NCBI RefSeq assembly: GCF_033304595.1
Contig: NZ_CP116341.1
Span: 1,407,001 to 1,471,000, forward strand
From: Sporosarcina jeotgali
Lineage (GTDB): Bacteria > Bacillota > Bacilli > Bacillales_A > Planococcaceae
Length of the DNA stretch: 64,000 nt
Direction: 5' to 3'
The notes under the pieces were generated by a model. It worked only from the letters and a program-made list of their open reading frames with translations, was not told the origin of the DNA and searched no databases. The stretch's first letter is position 1, and the number at the start of each line of letters is the position of its first letter. Shown here piece after piece: positions 1 to 8,691 of the stretch. The position numbers and the translations under genes were made by a program.

Positions 1-708
1 AACTTCACGCAACGTAATAGGTTCGATCACTTCTTCGGAAGGACCTGCCTTAATAACTTTGCCATCTTTCATCGCTATCAAATAATCAGCGAAGCGGGCA
101 GCTTGATTTAAATCATGCAGCACCATGATGATTGTTCGCTCTTGTTCGACATTCAATTTTTGAAGCAATTCCAGAACTTCCAACTGATGAGCCATATCTA
201 AATAGGTTGTCGGTTCATCGAGAAAAATAATGTCTGTTTCTTGTGCGAGTGCCATTGCGATCCACACTCGCTGGCGCTGACCACCTGATAATGCATCTAC
301 TTGACGATCCCGAAAAGCATCCGTATTTGTAACAGAGAGTGCCCAGTTAATGACATCGAAATCATTCGCTGTTAACCTGCCTAATCCTGTTTGATAAGGA
401 AACCTTCCATAAGAAACGAGCTCTGATACTGTTAGTCCGCTCGCTGCCTCTTGTGTTTGCGGAAGTATAGCCATTTTACGGGCTAGGGCTTTTGTCTTAT
501 GGTCAGCGATATCTCCTCCATCCAGCAAAACTTTTCCAGAATGGCGGGGGATTAAGCGTGTCATTCCTTTTAGAAAAGTCGACTTACCACACCCGTTAGC
601 CCCGATAATCGCAGTGATTTGCTTATTTGGAATCGTAACGGATAGGTCGTCCACGATGATTTGTTCACCGTAAGCAATTTGTAAGTTCTCGGTTGCTAAG
701 CGTACCAT
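1..708 (-). CDS. Iron-siderophore ABC transporter ATP-binding protein (partial, C-terminus outside window)
   Basis: Reading the complement from an ATG at 708 gives 236 codons with no stop before the window edge. This is the cytoplasmic ATPase subunit that drives import of ferric siderophores (FecE/FhuC/YusV family). Visible motifs: Walker A GANGCGKST near residues 35-43, signature LSGGQRQR near 139-146, Walker B IIFLDEPT near 160, and the following switch His in VLHDLN. Family members are about 255-275 aa, so roughly 20-40 residues are missing. It is divergent from the reductase at 827, and the shared intergenic region holds a strong Fur box, which supports an iron role. The particular siderophore cannot be read from sequence. 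Confidence 0.9.
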   Translation of the reverse strand, partial: MVRLATENLQIAYGEQIIVDDLSVTIPNKQITAIIGANGCGKSTFLKGMTRLIPRHSGKVLLDGGDIADHKTKALARKMAILPQTQEAASGLTVSELVSYGRFPYQTGLGRLTANDFDVINWALSVTNTDAFRDRQVDALSGGQRQRVWIAMALAQETDIIFLDEPTTYLDMAHQLEVLELLQKLNVEQERTIIMVLHDLNQAARFADYLIAMKDGKVIKAGPSEEVIEPITLREV

Positions 709-742
709 TCGGAACACTCCAATCTTTTATACACGATAATCG

Positions 743-771
743 TTGATAATGATTCTCATTGTCGGTATAAT
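743..771 (+). promoter_or_regulatory. Promoter of the ferredoxin-NADP reductase gene
   Basis: TTGATA (743-748), a 17-bp spacer, and a perfect TATAAT (766-771) form a sigma-A-type promoter about 55 bp before the start at 827. The -35 box and spacer lie under the Fur box, so Fur binding should block polymerase. Confidence 0.75.
745..763. promoter_or_regulatory. Fur box
   Basis: GATAATGATTCTCATTGTC matches the classic 19-bp Fur consensus at 17 of 19 positions. It lies between two divergent genes, a siderophore ABC ATPase and a YcgT-type reductase, both of families that are iron-repressed in B. subtilis. Binding here would cover the rightward promoter and could repress both genes. Confidence 0.85.
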
Positions 772-826
772 GATACTATAAAGAGTGAACCCAAGGAAGT
801 CAAATATAAATTTAGGGGGATGAAGT

Positions 827-1873
827 ATGTCTCAAGCAACGCTCGTAGATGTAACGATTATTGGTGGTGGACCTGCAGGATTATATGCTGCTTTTTATAG
901 CGGTTTACGCGGGATGTCCACAAAAATCATTGAATTCCAACCGGAACTTGGCGGGAAACTGCATGTTTATCAAGAAAAAATGATATGGGACATTGGCGGC
1001 GTGACACCTGCACCTGCAGCCGAGATGATTGGCAAGTTAGTAGAGCAAGGCATGACCTTCAACCCCGAAGTTGTTTTGAATGAAAAAGTGACAACCATTG
1101 ATAAGGATGACGAAGGCAATTTCGTCCTGACTAGCTCAACAGGAGCTAAACATTATAGTAGAACAGTCATTCTTGCGGTTGGCGGAGGTATCTTGAAACC
1201 ACAAAAGGTCGAAATAGAAGGAGCAGAGCGATTCGAAGTTTCGAATTTACATTACACAGTAAAATCACTGCAGCATTTTAAAGGAAAACGGGTATTGATT
1301 TCAGGCGGGGGGAACGCTGCAATCGACTGGGCTAACGAACTCGAGCCAATTGCAAAAGAAGTGATTTTAACGTATAGAAAATGTGATTTGAATGGTCATG
1401 AAGCTCAAGTTGAACAATTACTGCAAAGCAAGGTAGTATGCCATTTCAATACTCGCATCGACAAACTGGTTGCTTCAGATGATCATCATTCAATAGAAAA
1501 AGTTGAATTGAAACATTGTTTGGAGGAATCTGGTTTAGTGTTAGAAGTTGACGAAGTGGTGATTAATCACGGGTATGAAGTAGATACGTCTTTAATAGGA
1601 AGTGAAGCAAAAATTGAGCTCACGAACGATTACAGAATTGCAGGAACACCAATGAGCGGAACATCAGTTTCTGGCATTTTTGCAGCTGGCGATGTTCTAT
1701 TCCATGAAAGTAAAGTTAATCTTATCGCGGGTGCATTCCAAGACGCGGCAAATGCCGTAAATAGTGCTAAAATGTATTTAGATCCAAAAGCATCGCAAGC
1801 AGGAATGGTCAGTTCACATAATGAAGTTTTCAAGGAACGCAACAAAAAACTTGTTGAACAATTGATAGGTTGA
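827..1873 (+). CDS. ycgT: Ferredoxin/flavodoxin-NADP+ reductase type 2 (YcgT/YumC family)
   Basis: A 348-aa soluble flavoprotein resembling thioredoxin reductase but lacking its redox-active CxxC. It moves electrons between NADPH and ferredoxin or flavodoxin. The FAD-binding motif GGGPAG is at residues 13-18, a second Rossmann motif (SGGGNAA) near 159-165 binds NADPH, and a C-terminal GDVLF segment closes the FAD site. The start follows a GGGGGATG ribosome site. In B. subtilis the ycgT paralogue belongs to the Fur regulon, and the Fur box directly upstream makes this gene the iron-responsive paralogue rather than the constitutive yumC. Low iron would induce it, perhaps to reduce ferric-siderophore complexes or supply flavodoxin; that role is inferred. 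Confidence 0.9.
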   Translation: MSQATLVDVTIIGGGPAGLYAAFYSGLRGMSTKIIEFQPELGGKLHVYQEKMIWDIGGVTPAPAAEMIGKLVEQGMTFNPEVVLNEKVTTIDKDDEGNFVLTSSTGAKHYSRTVILAVGGGILKPQKVEIEGAERFEVSNLHYTVKSLQHFKGKRVLISGGGNAAIDWANELEPIAKEVILTYRKCDLNGHEAQVEQLLQSKVVCHFNTRIDKLVASDDHHSIEKVELKHCLEESGLVLEVDEVVINHGYEVDTSLIGSEAKIELTNDYRIAGTPMSGTSVSGIFAAGDVLFHESKVNLIAGAFQDAANAVNSAKMYLDPKASQAGMVSSHNEVFKERNKKLVEQLIG

Positions 1874-1893
1874 GTAATTGAATATAGTTTTCC

Positions 1894-1938
1894 AAAAGAA
1901 AGAAGCAGATTCAACAAACCTGCTTCTTTCTTTTGCGT
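1894..1938. terminator. Bidirectional terminator
   Basis: A perfect 15-bp inverted repeat (1894-1908 with 1920-1934) around an 11-nt loop, A-rich on the left and T-rich on the right. It sits between convergent genes and can serve both. Confidence 0.85.
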
Positions 1939-1940
1939 TT

Positions 1941-2291
1941 TTATCCCCAGAAATGGCTAATGACAGCAAGTACGAGAATATGAAAGACTTGGTCTGCCAT
2001 TATGAGTAACCACGCAGGCTCGCCATCTTTTACGCCCATAATTGTCTTAGCCCACCAAGCGACGAAACGACGGCGATCTAGAAAAACATGACTTATAAAA
2101 ATAATGGCAATTACACTTGCAGGCATCATTCCGGTTCCTATTAAAAAAGCAGTGCTTACAACCGATGTATAAACGAAACAGTGTGTTATAAGCGGGACCC
2201 ATTTTGTAGCCTTGCCCGAAGCCATCCAGCTCGTTTGCAACAAATAATCACCAATTAGATGACCTACAATTAAATATGAGAACAATGTCAC
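1941..2291 (-). CDS. DUF3307 membrane protein
   Basis: A 116-aa hydrophobic protein starting at a GTG preceded by GGAGG at a good distance. The N-terminal pattern GHLIGDYLLQTSWMA and the paired His (THCFVY) and FLDRRR segments are typical of DUF3307, a family of small membrane proteins of unknown function. Three or four membrane segments are apparent. It is a single gene, convergent with the reductase and divergent from the GAF-HD-GYP gene. No functional clue comes from the neighbours. Confidence 0.75.
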   Translation of the reverse strand: MTLFSYLIVGHLIGDYLLQTSWMASGKATKWVPLITHCFVYTSVVSTAFLIGTGMMPASVIAIIFISHVFLDRRRFVAWWAKTIMGVKDGEPAWLLIMADQVFHILVLAVISHFWG

Positions 2292-2421
2292 GCTGTTACC
2301 TCCGTAGTGAAATTTTTTTGGGTAAATTATGACTTTAGTTGTGTATTCTAATCTATTTCATGCTACTATTATTACAAACAGATAGGAATGTGACAACAGT
2401 TTTTTAGGAAGGATTACATAA

Positions 2422-3564
2422 ATGGATAAATTTTTTGCAATAACAACTCCCGATGTCTCTGAATTTCCACAGTCAGATCTGCTATTATCTACGATTTTTG
2501 AATATATGGGTAAAATGTCTACCGAAACAGATATTGCTAAGATGCTCTTGTTACTAGCCGATTTAGGTACAAAGTTAGTACAAGCCGATCGGTGTACGGT
2601 TTGGCTGCATGAAGCGTCTTCGCAACGTGTTTGGACGGTAGCCGGACACGGTGTAGAAAGAATAACAATTGCTGATAACAGCGGGTTTGTTGGAAGAAGT
2701 ATACAAACCGGATCTGTGCTAAATGTAGAAGATGCTTATTTGGATAAACGATTTAATAAAGCGGTTGACCGGGAAACAGGGTATCGCACGCGCTCTATAC
2801 TGTGCATCCCATTTACAAACCAAGAAGGAAAAATAATTGGAGCATTCCAGGCGATTAATAAGCTGGGGGAACCTCATTTTACAAAAAAAGATGAAACATT
2901 GTTAACATTTGCGTCAACTTATGCCGGTAAATCCCTTGATACATTCATACTGCACAATGAGTTACTTGAAACACAAAAGGAAATTATAGAAACGATGGGG
3001 GAGATAGGAGAAAGCCGGTCACAAGAAACCGGTAATCACGTTAAACGTGTCGCTATTTACTCGTATAAGCTAGCTCAACTTGCAGGCATTTCCGAATCTC
3101 AAGCGCTGCTTCTTCGATATGCATCTCCTATGCACGATATCGGAAAAGTGGCCACGCCTGATTCGATTTTGCTGAAACCAGGCAAGTTAACGACAGAAGA
3201 ATTCGAGGAAATGAAATTGCATACAGTCGTTGGATATAATGTTTTCCGAAAATCAGAACGTGAATTGTTAAAAACAGCTGCAATTATTGCTTACGAACAT
3301 CATGAAAGATGGGATGGAGCTGGATATCCGAGAGGGCTGGAGAGGGAAGAGATTCATATATTCGGAAGAATCACCTCAGTTGCGGATGTGTTTGATGCAT
3401 TAGGCAGTGATCGAGTGTATAAAAAGGCGTGGCCACTTGAAAAAATCGTTTCTTATTTGTCTGAACAGCGAGGGAAACAATTCGATCCCAATTTGATTGA
3501 TTTATTCCTTAACCATTTAGATGATTTTGTCGCTATTCGTGATAGTCATACCGATAGGATGTGA
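2422..3564 (+). CDS. GAF domain HD-GYP phosphodiesterase
   Basis: A 380-aa cytoplasmic signalling protein. Residues about 35-175 form a GAF sensor (NKLGEP near its end) and residues about 195-365 form an HD-GYP domain. The catalytic H238-D239 (HDIGK), the downstream paired histidines (HHERWDGAGYP, His293/His294) and the GYP triplet are all present, so an active c-di-GMP-degrading enzyme is expected. The protein has no membrane anchor. Start follows AGGAAGG. The next gene, a nucleotide cyclase, begins 7 bp after the stop, so the two are almost surely cotranscribed. The GAF ligand is unknown. Confidence 0.88.
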   Translation: MDKFFAITTPDVSEFPQSDLLLSTIFEYMGKMSTETDIAKMLLLLADLGTKLVQADRCTVWLHEASSQRVWTVAGHGVERITIADNSGFVGRSIQTGSVLNVEDAYLDKRFNKAVDRETGYRTRSILCIPFTNQEGKIIGAFQAINKLGEPHFTKKDETLLTFASTYAGKSLDTFILHNELLETQKEIIETMGEIGESRSQETGNHVKRVAIYSYKLAQLAGISESQALLLRYASPMHDIGKVATPDSILLKPGKLTTEEFEEMKLHTVVGYNVFRKSERELLKTAAIIAYEHHERWDGAGYPRGLEREEIHIFGRITSVADVFDALGSDRVYKKAWPLEKIVSYLSEQRGKQFDPNLIDLFLNHLDDFVAIRDSHTDRM

Positions 3565-3571
3565 GACTAAA

Positions 3572-5368
3572 ATGTCGAAAACAATTTCTGTAGAAGAAAC
3601 TCGTCTTGTGAAAGTACCAATTGAGGCAGTATGGGAACTTGTTTCCGATACCAATCGACTAAATCGATATATTGGATTGTTTCCAGTGAACTTCTCTCCA
3701 TTCACAACCAGAACGCAGCAACTCATTCGAAAAGCTAAGGGAAAAGCGTTTGGATTGATTGAAGTGGAGTGGGATGAGAATGTATTTGAATGGGTACGAG
3801 AATCATTTTACACGGTTGAAAGAAATTATACGAAAGGTCCTGTAGAACGTGTGATTTGGAAAGTGTCAGTAGACAAAGTGAGTGATCAAGAAACGAGCTT
3901 GACACTGACAGGATTGTTCGAGTATCGCTCGATTTTAGGGAAAATCGCCTTGAACAAAGGAGTTATTCCACAACTGCTTACAACATTTGCTTATGTCGAA
4001 GATGCTGTACTAACAGCTGAAAAGCAACTGACGGAAAGAGAGCAAAAAGCTATACAGGTAGATGAACGTGTATTACAAGATGCTGAGCATCATTTGAACG
4101 AATTATCAATTGAGCCAAGACTTGTCAATGCACTTGTCCAAACCATCCGAACCGAATCGGATGAAGCTGTCACATCCATACAGCCATATCGATGGGCTTT
4201 TGATCATGGGTTTACAAAACAACAAGCTGTACGCCTATTTTTGTTTGCGAGTGAAGCAGGAGTTTTGGATTATGAATGGAGTTTAATGTGTCCGAACTGC
4301 CGAGTCGCGAAAGATCATGCTTCTGTCTTGAAGGATGTTAAAAAAACAGTTCACTGCGACTTATGCGGAGTGGATTTCGAACTTGACTTTGAAAACTATG
4401 TGGAAATGACATTTCAAGTGAACGCTGCGATTCGCAAAACAAATAAAGAAACCTTTTGTATTAATGGACCAACCACGTCACCGCATACCATTGGCCAATT
4501 TAGGGTACCGCCTCAAAAGACAACTCGGATCTCTTGGAATTGTATTGAAAAAGACATGCAAATTCGGGTAGTGAAGCATAATTTCAAAGTGCCGTTTACA
4601 TATCAGAGAAATATGGAGTCTTCTGAAATTCATATTCAACAGAATGGTATTGCCGAGGCGTTTGTTATGCAAAGTCCGGACATATCCATTGTGAATAATA
4701 GTGATGAAGAATATATTTTGGCATTTGAAGAGACCAACTGGGATGAATTTGCACTCACTGCACGAGAAGTAACCTCATTACAGTTATTTCGGGATTTGCT
4801 TCCAGCAGAAGTCCTTGCACCTGGTATGCAAATCGGAGTAGGAAAGTTAACAATTCTCTTTACCGATTTAAAGGACTCAACACAGTTATATGAGCGAGTT
4901 GGAGATGCTAGCGCATACAGTGATGTACAAAAGCACTTCACTTCACTGGGAAGTATAATTAGAGCGCATGATGGGACAATTGTTAAAACAATTGGAGACT
5001 CAATTATGGCGGCATTTTCATCCAATCGTCTTGCCTTAGATGCAGCATTTGAAATCCAATCTTCCGTAACAGCCTTAAACGACATTCTGAATAGCCCGGT
5101 TACAATAAAGGTAGGCTTACATGAGGGACCTGTAATTGCAGTCAACGCTAATGGTGTTTTGGATTACTTTGGAAGAACCGTGAACATGGCAGCGAGAGTC
5201 CAACAACAGAGTATAGGCGGAGACATTGTATTGAACAAGAATCTATTTGATGAGATGCTTATTGAAAAAGACACAGTGGAAGTAAATGAATTTACGACAC
5301 AGCTGCATGGAATGGCATCTCCGATTCAATTGGTCAGATTGAATCCTATCGTAAAGGGCGTTATTTAA
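3572..5368 (+). CDS. START-like/DUF5939 class III nucleotide cyclase
   Basis: A 598-aa protein. I chose ATG 3572, 7 bp after the upstream stop; a longer frame from 3521 would overlap that gene and add an unlikely leader. Residues 1-140 resemble an SRPBCC/START lipid-binding fold, the middle is DUF5939 with a zinc ribbon (CxxC at 240-243 and again near 262-265), and about 425-590 is a class III cyclase. Metal-binding Asp432 (FTDLKDST) and Asp476 (KTIGDS) are present, as are purine-selecting Lys472, an Asp in LDYFG, and the NMAAR transition-state pair. The Lys/Asp pair favours ATP, hence cAMP. Pairing with an HD-GYP enzyme links two second-messenger activities. Confidence 0.85.
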   Translation: MSKTISVEETRLVKVPIEAVWELVSDTNRLNRYIGLFPVNFSPFTTRTQQLIRKAKGKAFGLIEVEWDENVFEWVRESFYTVERNYTKGPVERVIWKVSVDKVSDQETSLTLTGLFEYRSILGKIALNKGVIPQLLTTFAYVEDAVLTAEKQLTEREQKAIQVDERVLQDAEHHLNELSIEPRLVNALVQTIRTESDEAVTSIQPYRWAFDHGFTKQQAVRLFLFASEAGVLDYEWSLMCPNCRVAKDHASVLKDVKKTVHCDLCGVDFELDFENYVEMTFQVNAAIRKTNKETFCINGPTTSPHTIGQFRVPPQKTTRISWNCIEKDMQIRVVKHNFKVPFTYQRNMESSEIHIQQNGIAEAFVMQSPDISIVNNSDEEYILAFEETNWDEFALTAREVTSLQLFRDLLPAEVLAPGMQIGVGKLTILFTDLKDSTQLYERVGDASAYSDVQKHFTSLGSIIRAHDGTIVKTIGDSIMAAFSSNRLALDAAFEIQSSVTALNDILNSPVTIKVGLHEGPVIAVNANGVLDYFGRTVNMAARVQQQSIGGDIVLNKNLFDEMLIEKDTVEVNEFTTQLHGMASPIQLVRLNPIVKGVI

Positions 5369-5392
5369 AAGAGCTATTTTAGCTCTTTTTTT
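5367..5392 (+). terminator. Terminator after the cyclase gene
   Basis: A 10-bp hairpin (AAAAGAGCTA with TAGCTCTTTT, 3-nt loop) followed by a T run, overlapping the stop codon of the cyclase gene. Confidence 0.8.
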
Positions 5393-5467
5393 CGTTTTAT
5401 GTGTAATTTAAAGTGAGGAGGGAAAATAATAAAAGTATTCATTTTTACAATGGGAGGTAGATTGAGT

Positions 5468-6208
5468 ATGAAAAGGGTTCCTATAATGCTTTTAATTGTA
5501 TTAAGCGGAAGTTTAGCTGCTTGTTCTGCATCCACATCAGACGAAACAGACAATTCAACTCAACATGAAACCAGCGATACCGGGCAAATTGACAAAAATT
5601 CAAACGCAAGCGGTCAACGTAACGGTGAAAATACGACATCCGAGGATGAAGAGGCCAAACCGGATGAAAGACAAGATTCAGAGCAGAGCCATGAAAAAGC
5701 AGAAGATGAGGATGACAAAAAATCATCTGAGCAAGATAGCGCTGAAGAACAATCAATTGAAAAAGAACAAAAGCAAATGGCAATTAATACATTAAACGGA
5801 TTGGTTGAAGATGGAAAAAAAGGTGAAGTGTATCATTTAAATGACGGATTTTACGTAGGAAAGACTACACAAACCGAAGTATATAACACAATCGGAAAAC
5901 CTGAGCGACAAAACACGTTCGATCGCTATACAGGGTCAATGGGGCAAGCTTCCTATGATCTTAGATATGACGAAAATGGTCTGTTGGTGGAAGCACGGTA
6001 TCTTGGAACAAATGTTGAAAGACAAACAAATTTAGGCGGCATCACATCAACGGACTTAAAAGAGCAATTGGGCGAACCTGATGAAAAACGAACCCTTAAG
6101 GAAACCCATCAAAACAGTTATATTTATAAGCTCGGGAAGTACGAGATCCAGTTTATCTTGAATGAGAAAGATCAAGCAGACCATGTGAACTTACTCGCAA
6201 TCAATTAA
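5468..6208 (+). CDS. DUF4309-like lipoprotein
   Basis: A 246-aa exported lipoprotein. The start is ATG 5468, 9 nt after a GGAGGT site; the ATG at 5450 is part of that site's context. A signal peptide ends in the lipobox LAAC (Cys about 19). Residues 20-100 are a low-complexity linker rich in Asp, Glu, Ser and Lys, probably crossing the wall. The rest contains two copies of a GKP/GEP-type motif (TIGKPERQ and QLGEPDEK) spaced as in DUF4309 (B. subtilis YjgB). Function unknown; probably anchored on the outer face of the membrane. Confidence 0.72.
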   Translation: MKRVPIMLLIVLSGSLAACSASTSDETDNSTQHETSDTGQIDKNSNASGQRNGENTTSEDEEAKPDERQDSEQSHEKAEDEDDKKSSEQDSAEEQSIEKEQKQMAINTLNGLVEDGKKGEVYHLNDGFYVGKTTQTEVYNTIGKPERQNTFDRYTGSMGQASYDLRYDENGLLVEARYLGTNVERQTNLGGITSTDLKEQLGEPDEKRTLKETHQNSYIYKLGKYEIQFILNEKDQADHVNLLAIN

Positions 6209-6211
6209 AAG

Positions 6212-6248
6212 AAGCCATGCGGAGGAGTAACCCCGTATGGCTTTTTAA
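6212..6248 (+). terminator. Terminator after the DUF4309 lipoprotein
   Basis: An 11-bp stem (6212-6222 with 6233-6243, one G-U pair) followed by TTTTT. It also lies just past the 3' end of the convergent TetR gene. Confidence 0.75.
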
Positions 6249-6253
6249 AATTT

Positions 6254-6907
6254 TTAGGACTTTAAGCGATCAATGATCTCTTTTACATAGAACATGGTGC
6301 GGCTTGCGGCTTCCTCAGGAGTGGCGTCAATCCGATTATTTAGGAAATTCATAAGCATTCCTTGCCAAATTAGAATAGTTACTTCGTTGAGCGATTCGAT
6401 TTTTTCTAAGTCCAGGCTGCCTTGTTCGACTGCTCTTTTTAAGATTGGATTGCCTCTTTTTACTACATTCTGTTCAAGCAGGCTCATTCTGATTTCTTCA
6501 GGAACGTCTACAAGATCCGAAGGGTAGAATTCATAATACTTCTCCAGCAAATGATCGGGGTTATCTCCTAAATCACGGATGAAAACAGAATGGAAGATAT
6601 CCGGCTGCTGAAATGAATATTCACAGAAGCATTCCCAAGCAGTCATATATTGATCTAAAGCACATGTTTTATCGTTCATGCGTCTCGTTACTTCAACCGT
6701 ATATTCTTTCATTAATCGCATGGATGCAAAAAAGAGCAAGTGTGAAAATTCATCAAAATAATTGTAAATGGTTGCACTGTTATATCCTGCCCGGTCTGCG
6801 ACTTTACGAATGGTAACAGCTCTCGCCCCTTCTTCTTCAATAATTTCGGTTGCAGCTTCCACAAAATACTTCCACATTCTACTTTTTTGAAGCTTTTTCT
6901 TATCCAA
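6254..6907 (-). CDS. TetR family transcriptional regulator
   Basis: A 217-aa regulator with a TTG start after a GAGG site. The helix-turn-helix lies at about residues 20-60, with VTIRKVADRAG and the recognition segment NSATIYNYF typical of TetR. The C-terminal ligand domain is not similar to one I can name. It is divergent from a BCCT transporter and CocE hydrolase, so it most likely represses them and perhaps itself, with the transported compound or its hydrolysis product as inducer; that is inference from layout. Two short palindromes lie in the shared intergenic region. Confidence 0.85.
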   Translation of the reverse strand: MDKKKLQKSRMWKYFVEAATEIIEEEGARAVTIRKVADRAGYNSATIYNYFDEFSHLLFFASMRLMKEYTVEVTRRMNDKTCALDQYMTAWECFCEYSFQQPDIFHSVFIRDLGDNPDHLLEKYYEFYPSDLVDVPEEIRMSLLEQNVVKRGNPILKRAVEQGSLDLEKIESLNEVTILIWQGMLMNFLNNRIDATPEEAASRTMFYVKEIIDRLKS

Positions 6908-7023
6908 TTAAAGCGCCTCGCTTCTCTCAATTATCAGTTGTTGTACAATTCTACCAGTCTAATTCAGTATGCACTATACTTGTACTTGCAAATTTATTCT
7001 GATAGTATAAACACGTTCACAAG

Positions 7024-7037
7024 ATAATCATGATTAT
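7024..7037. promoter_or_regulatory. Candidate TetR operator palindrome
   Basis: ATAATCATGATTAT is a perfect 14-bp palindrome, 31 bp upstream of the predicted -35 box of the transporter gene. A second inverted repeat, AGTAT-N5-ATACT, is at 6966-6980, closer to the regulator gene. Either may be the operator. Confidence 0.4.
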
Positions 7038-7067
7038 AAATTAATAATGATGAATCTGCAATCTTTT

Positions 7068-7096
7068 TTGACTAGACAATCTTGATCAAATATAGA
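7068..7096 (+). promoter_or_regulatory. Promoter of the BCCT transporter operon
   Basis: TTGACT (7068-7073), a 17-bp spacer, and TATAGA (7091-7096). Transcription would start near 7103, just before the cre site. Confidence 0.55.
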
Positions 7097-7110
7097 GGAA
7101 GTATGTTATT

Positions 7111-7124
7111 TGAAAGCGTTATCA
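7111..7124. promoter_or_regulatory. CcpA catabolite-responsive element (cre)
   Basis: TGAAAGCGTTATCA fits the cre consensus TGWAANCGNTNWCA at every position. It lies about 15 bp past the predicted -10 box, which is a repressing position, so the transporter and hydrolase should be shut down when a preferred sugar is present. This suggests they feed carbon catabolism. Confidence 0.8.
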
Positions 7125-7161
7125 AAGTTGCGTTTGTGAAACAAAAAAAGGGGGCTGAAGG

Positions 7162-8676
7162 ATGCAGAAAACGAAATTAGATCCTTTCGTATTTTGGACG
7201 TCAATAGGATTTATTTTATTGGCAACCGTTTTACTTGTAGTATTTAGAGAAAGTGCAGAACCTGTACTGGATGATGTCATGACTTTCATTACATTTAAAA
7301 TGGATTGGGCATTCCAGTTTCTTACTTTCGGGCTATTTGTATTTCTAATATGGCTTGCATTTAGTAAATTCGGACGCATTAAACTGGGAGAGGGAAAACC
7401 TGAGTTTTCAAATTTCAGTTGGGGAGCCATGCTGTTTACCGCTGGAATGGGAACAAGTATCATGTATTGGTCCATGATTGAACCGATTTCGTACTTTTCA
7501 GGTCCGCCATTTGGAATAGAACCAGGTACGAACGAAGCTGCTGAATGGTCACTTACATACGGATTATTTCATTGGGGAATCTCAGCATGGTCGTTATATG
7601 CATTCCCAACGGTCGTAATTGCATACTCGTATTTCGTAAGGAAACGGCCTTCCTTAAAAATTAGTACAGCTCTGAGTGGCGCACTCGGCAAATATGCCGA
7701 TGGATGGGTTGCAAAACTTATTGACGTCCTCGTAATTTGGAGTTTAGTTGGCGGTCTTGGAACTTCACTAGGTCTAGGTGTTCCAATGGTCTCTGCGGTT
7801 GTAGGCTCCATATTGTCGATTGAACCGTCTTTAGGATTGGACGCCGTTATCGTCACGCTCATTACAATTATTTATTCGGCCAGTGCTTACTTAGGCTTGC
7901 AAAAAGGGATTAGAAGGCTAAGTAATCTGAATATTTACTTGGCAATTGCCCTTGCTCTTTTTGTTTTCATCGCAGGACCTACTTCGTTTATACTTACGTA
8001 TTTCTCGAATAGTTTTGGAATGATGCTCCAAAACTTCACATTTATGAGTTTCCACACGGATCCGATATCCAAAGGTGGATTCCCTCAAGGCTGGACAGTA
8101 TTCTACTGGGCTTGGTTTGCTGCAACTGCTATGTTCATGGGATTATTCGTAGCCCGGATTTCCAAAGGGCGAACGCTGCGTGAATTGATTACTCACATGC
8201 TTTTGTGGGGGTCAATCGGAGGCTGGATCTACTTCATGGTCTTCGGAGGCTATTCTATGAATTTGCAATTACAAGGAATTGCCGATGTCGCAAAAACACT
8301 TTCTGAACAAGGCGGACCAGCTGCAGTAGTAGAAATCCTTCGTTCTTTGCCATTAGATGTACTCATGTTGCCATTCTTTGTGATTGTTGGTGTGGTTTTC
8401 CTTTCAACATCCATGGACTCAGCAACATACATTTTAGCGGCTGTTGCTACGAAAGAATTACAGCCTGGGGAAGATCCTCCACGCTGGCACCGAATGATTT
8501 GGGGTGCAATACTGGCGATATTATCGATATCATTACTGTTAGTGGGCGGACTTCGTGTCATACAGACCTCAGCAGTTGTCGTAGCTGTACCAATCTTCAT
8601 CATTTATATTCTTCTTCTGGTTTCACTTATCAGATGGTTGAGAGAAGATTTTCCAAACCAAAACCTACACAAATAA
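7162..8676 (+). CDS. BCCT family transporter
   Basis: A 504-aa membrane protein of the betaine/carnitine/choline transporter family with about 12 membrane helices. GMGTSIMYW matches the unwound helix region, FHWGISAW is the conserved amphipathic motif, and ARISKGRT closes the signature segment. The aromatic WW-rich box of glycine-betaine carriers is changed: after FYWAW comes FAATAMF, so the substrate may not be glycine betaine. The start follows GGGGG/GAAGG. It shares an operon with the CocE-type hydrolase 15 bp downstream and is under a cre site, more like a catabolic uptake system than an osmoprotectant one. Confidence 0.88.
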   Translation: MQKTKLDPFVFWTSIGFILLATVLLVVFRESAEPVLDDVMTFITFKMDWAFQFLTFGLFVFLIWLAFSKFGRIKLGEGKPEFSNFSWGAMLFTAGMGTSIMYWSMIEPISYFSGPPFGIEPGTNEAAEWSLTYGLFHWGISAWSLYAFPTVVIAYSYFVRKRPSLKISTALSGALGKYADGWVAKLIDVLVIWSLVGGLGTSLGLGVPMVSAVVGSILSIEPSLGLDAVIVTLITIIYSASAYLGLQKGIRRLSNLNIYLAIALALFVFIAGPTSFILTYFSNSFGMMLQNFTFMSFHTDPISKGGFPQGWTVFYWAWFAATAMFMGLFVARISKGRTLRELITHMLLWGSIGGWIYFMVFGGYSMNLQLQGIADVAKTLSEQGGPAAVVEILRSLPLDVLMLPFFVIVGVVFLSTSMDSATYILAAVATKELQPGEDPPRWHRMIWGAILAILSISLLLVGGLRVIQTSAVVVAVPIFIIYILLLVSLIRWLREDFPNQNLHK

Positions 8677-8691
8677 TTGGAGGCATTTCCT

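Noticed and set aside
3521..3571. N-terminal extension of the cyclase that would look like a signal helix
   Set aside because: It overlaps the end of the HD-GYP gene, has no ribosome site, and ATG 3572 starts directly with the START-like domain.
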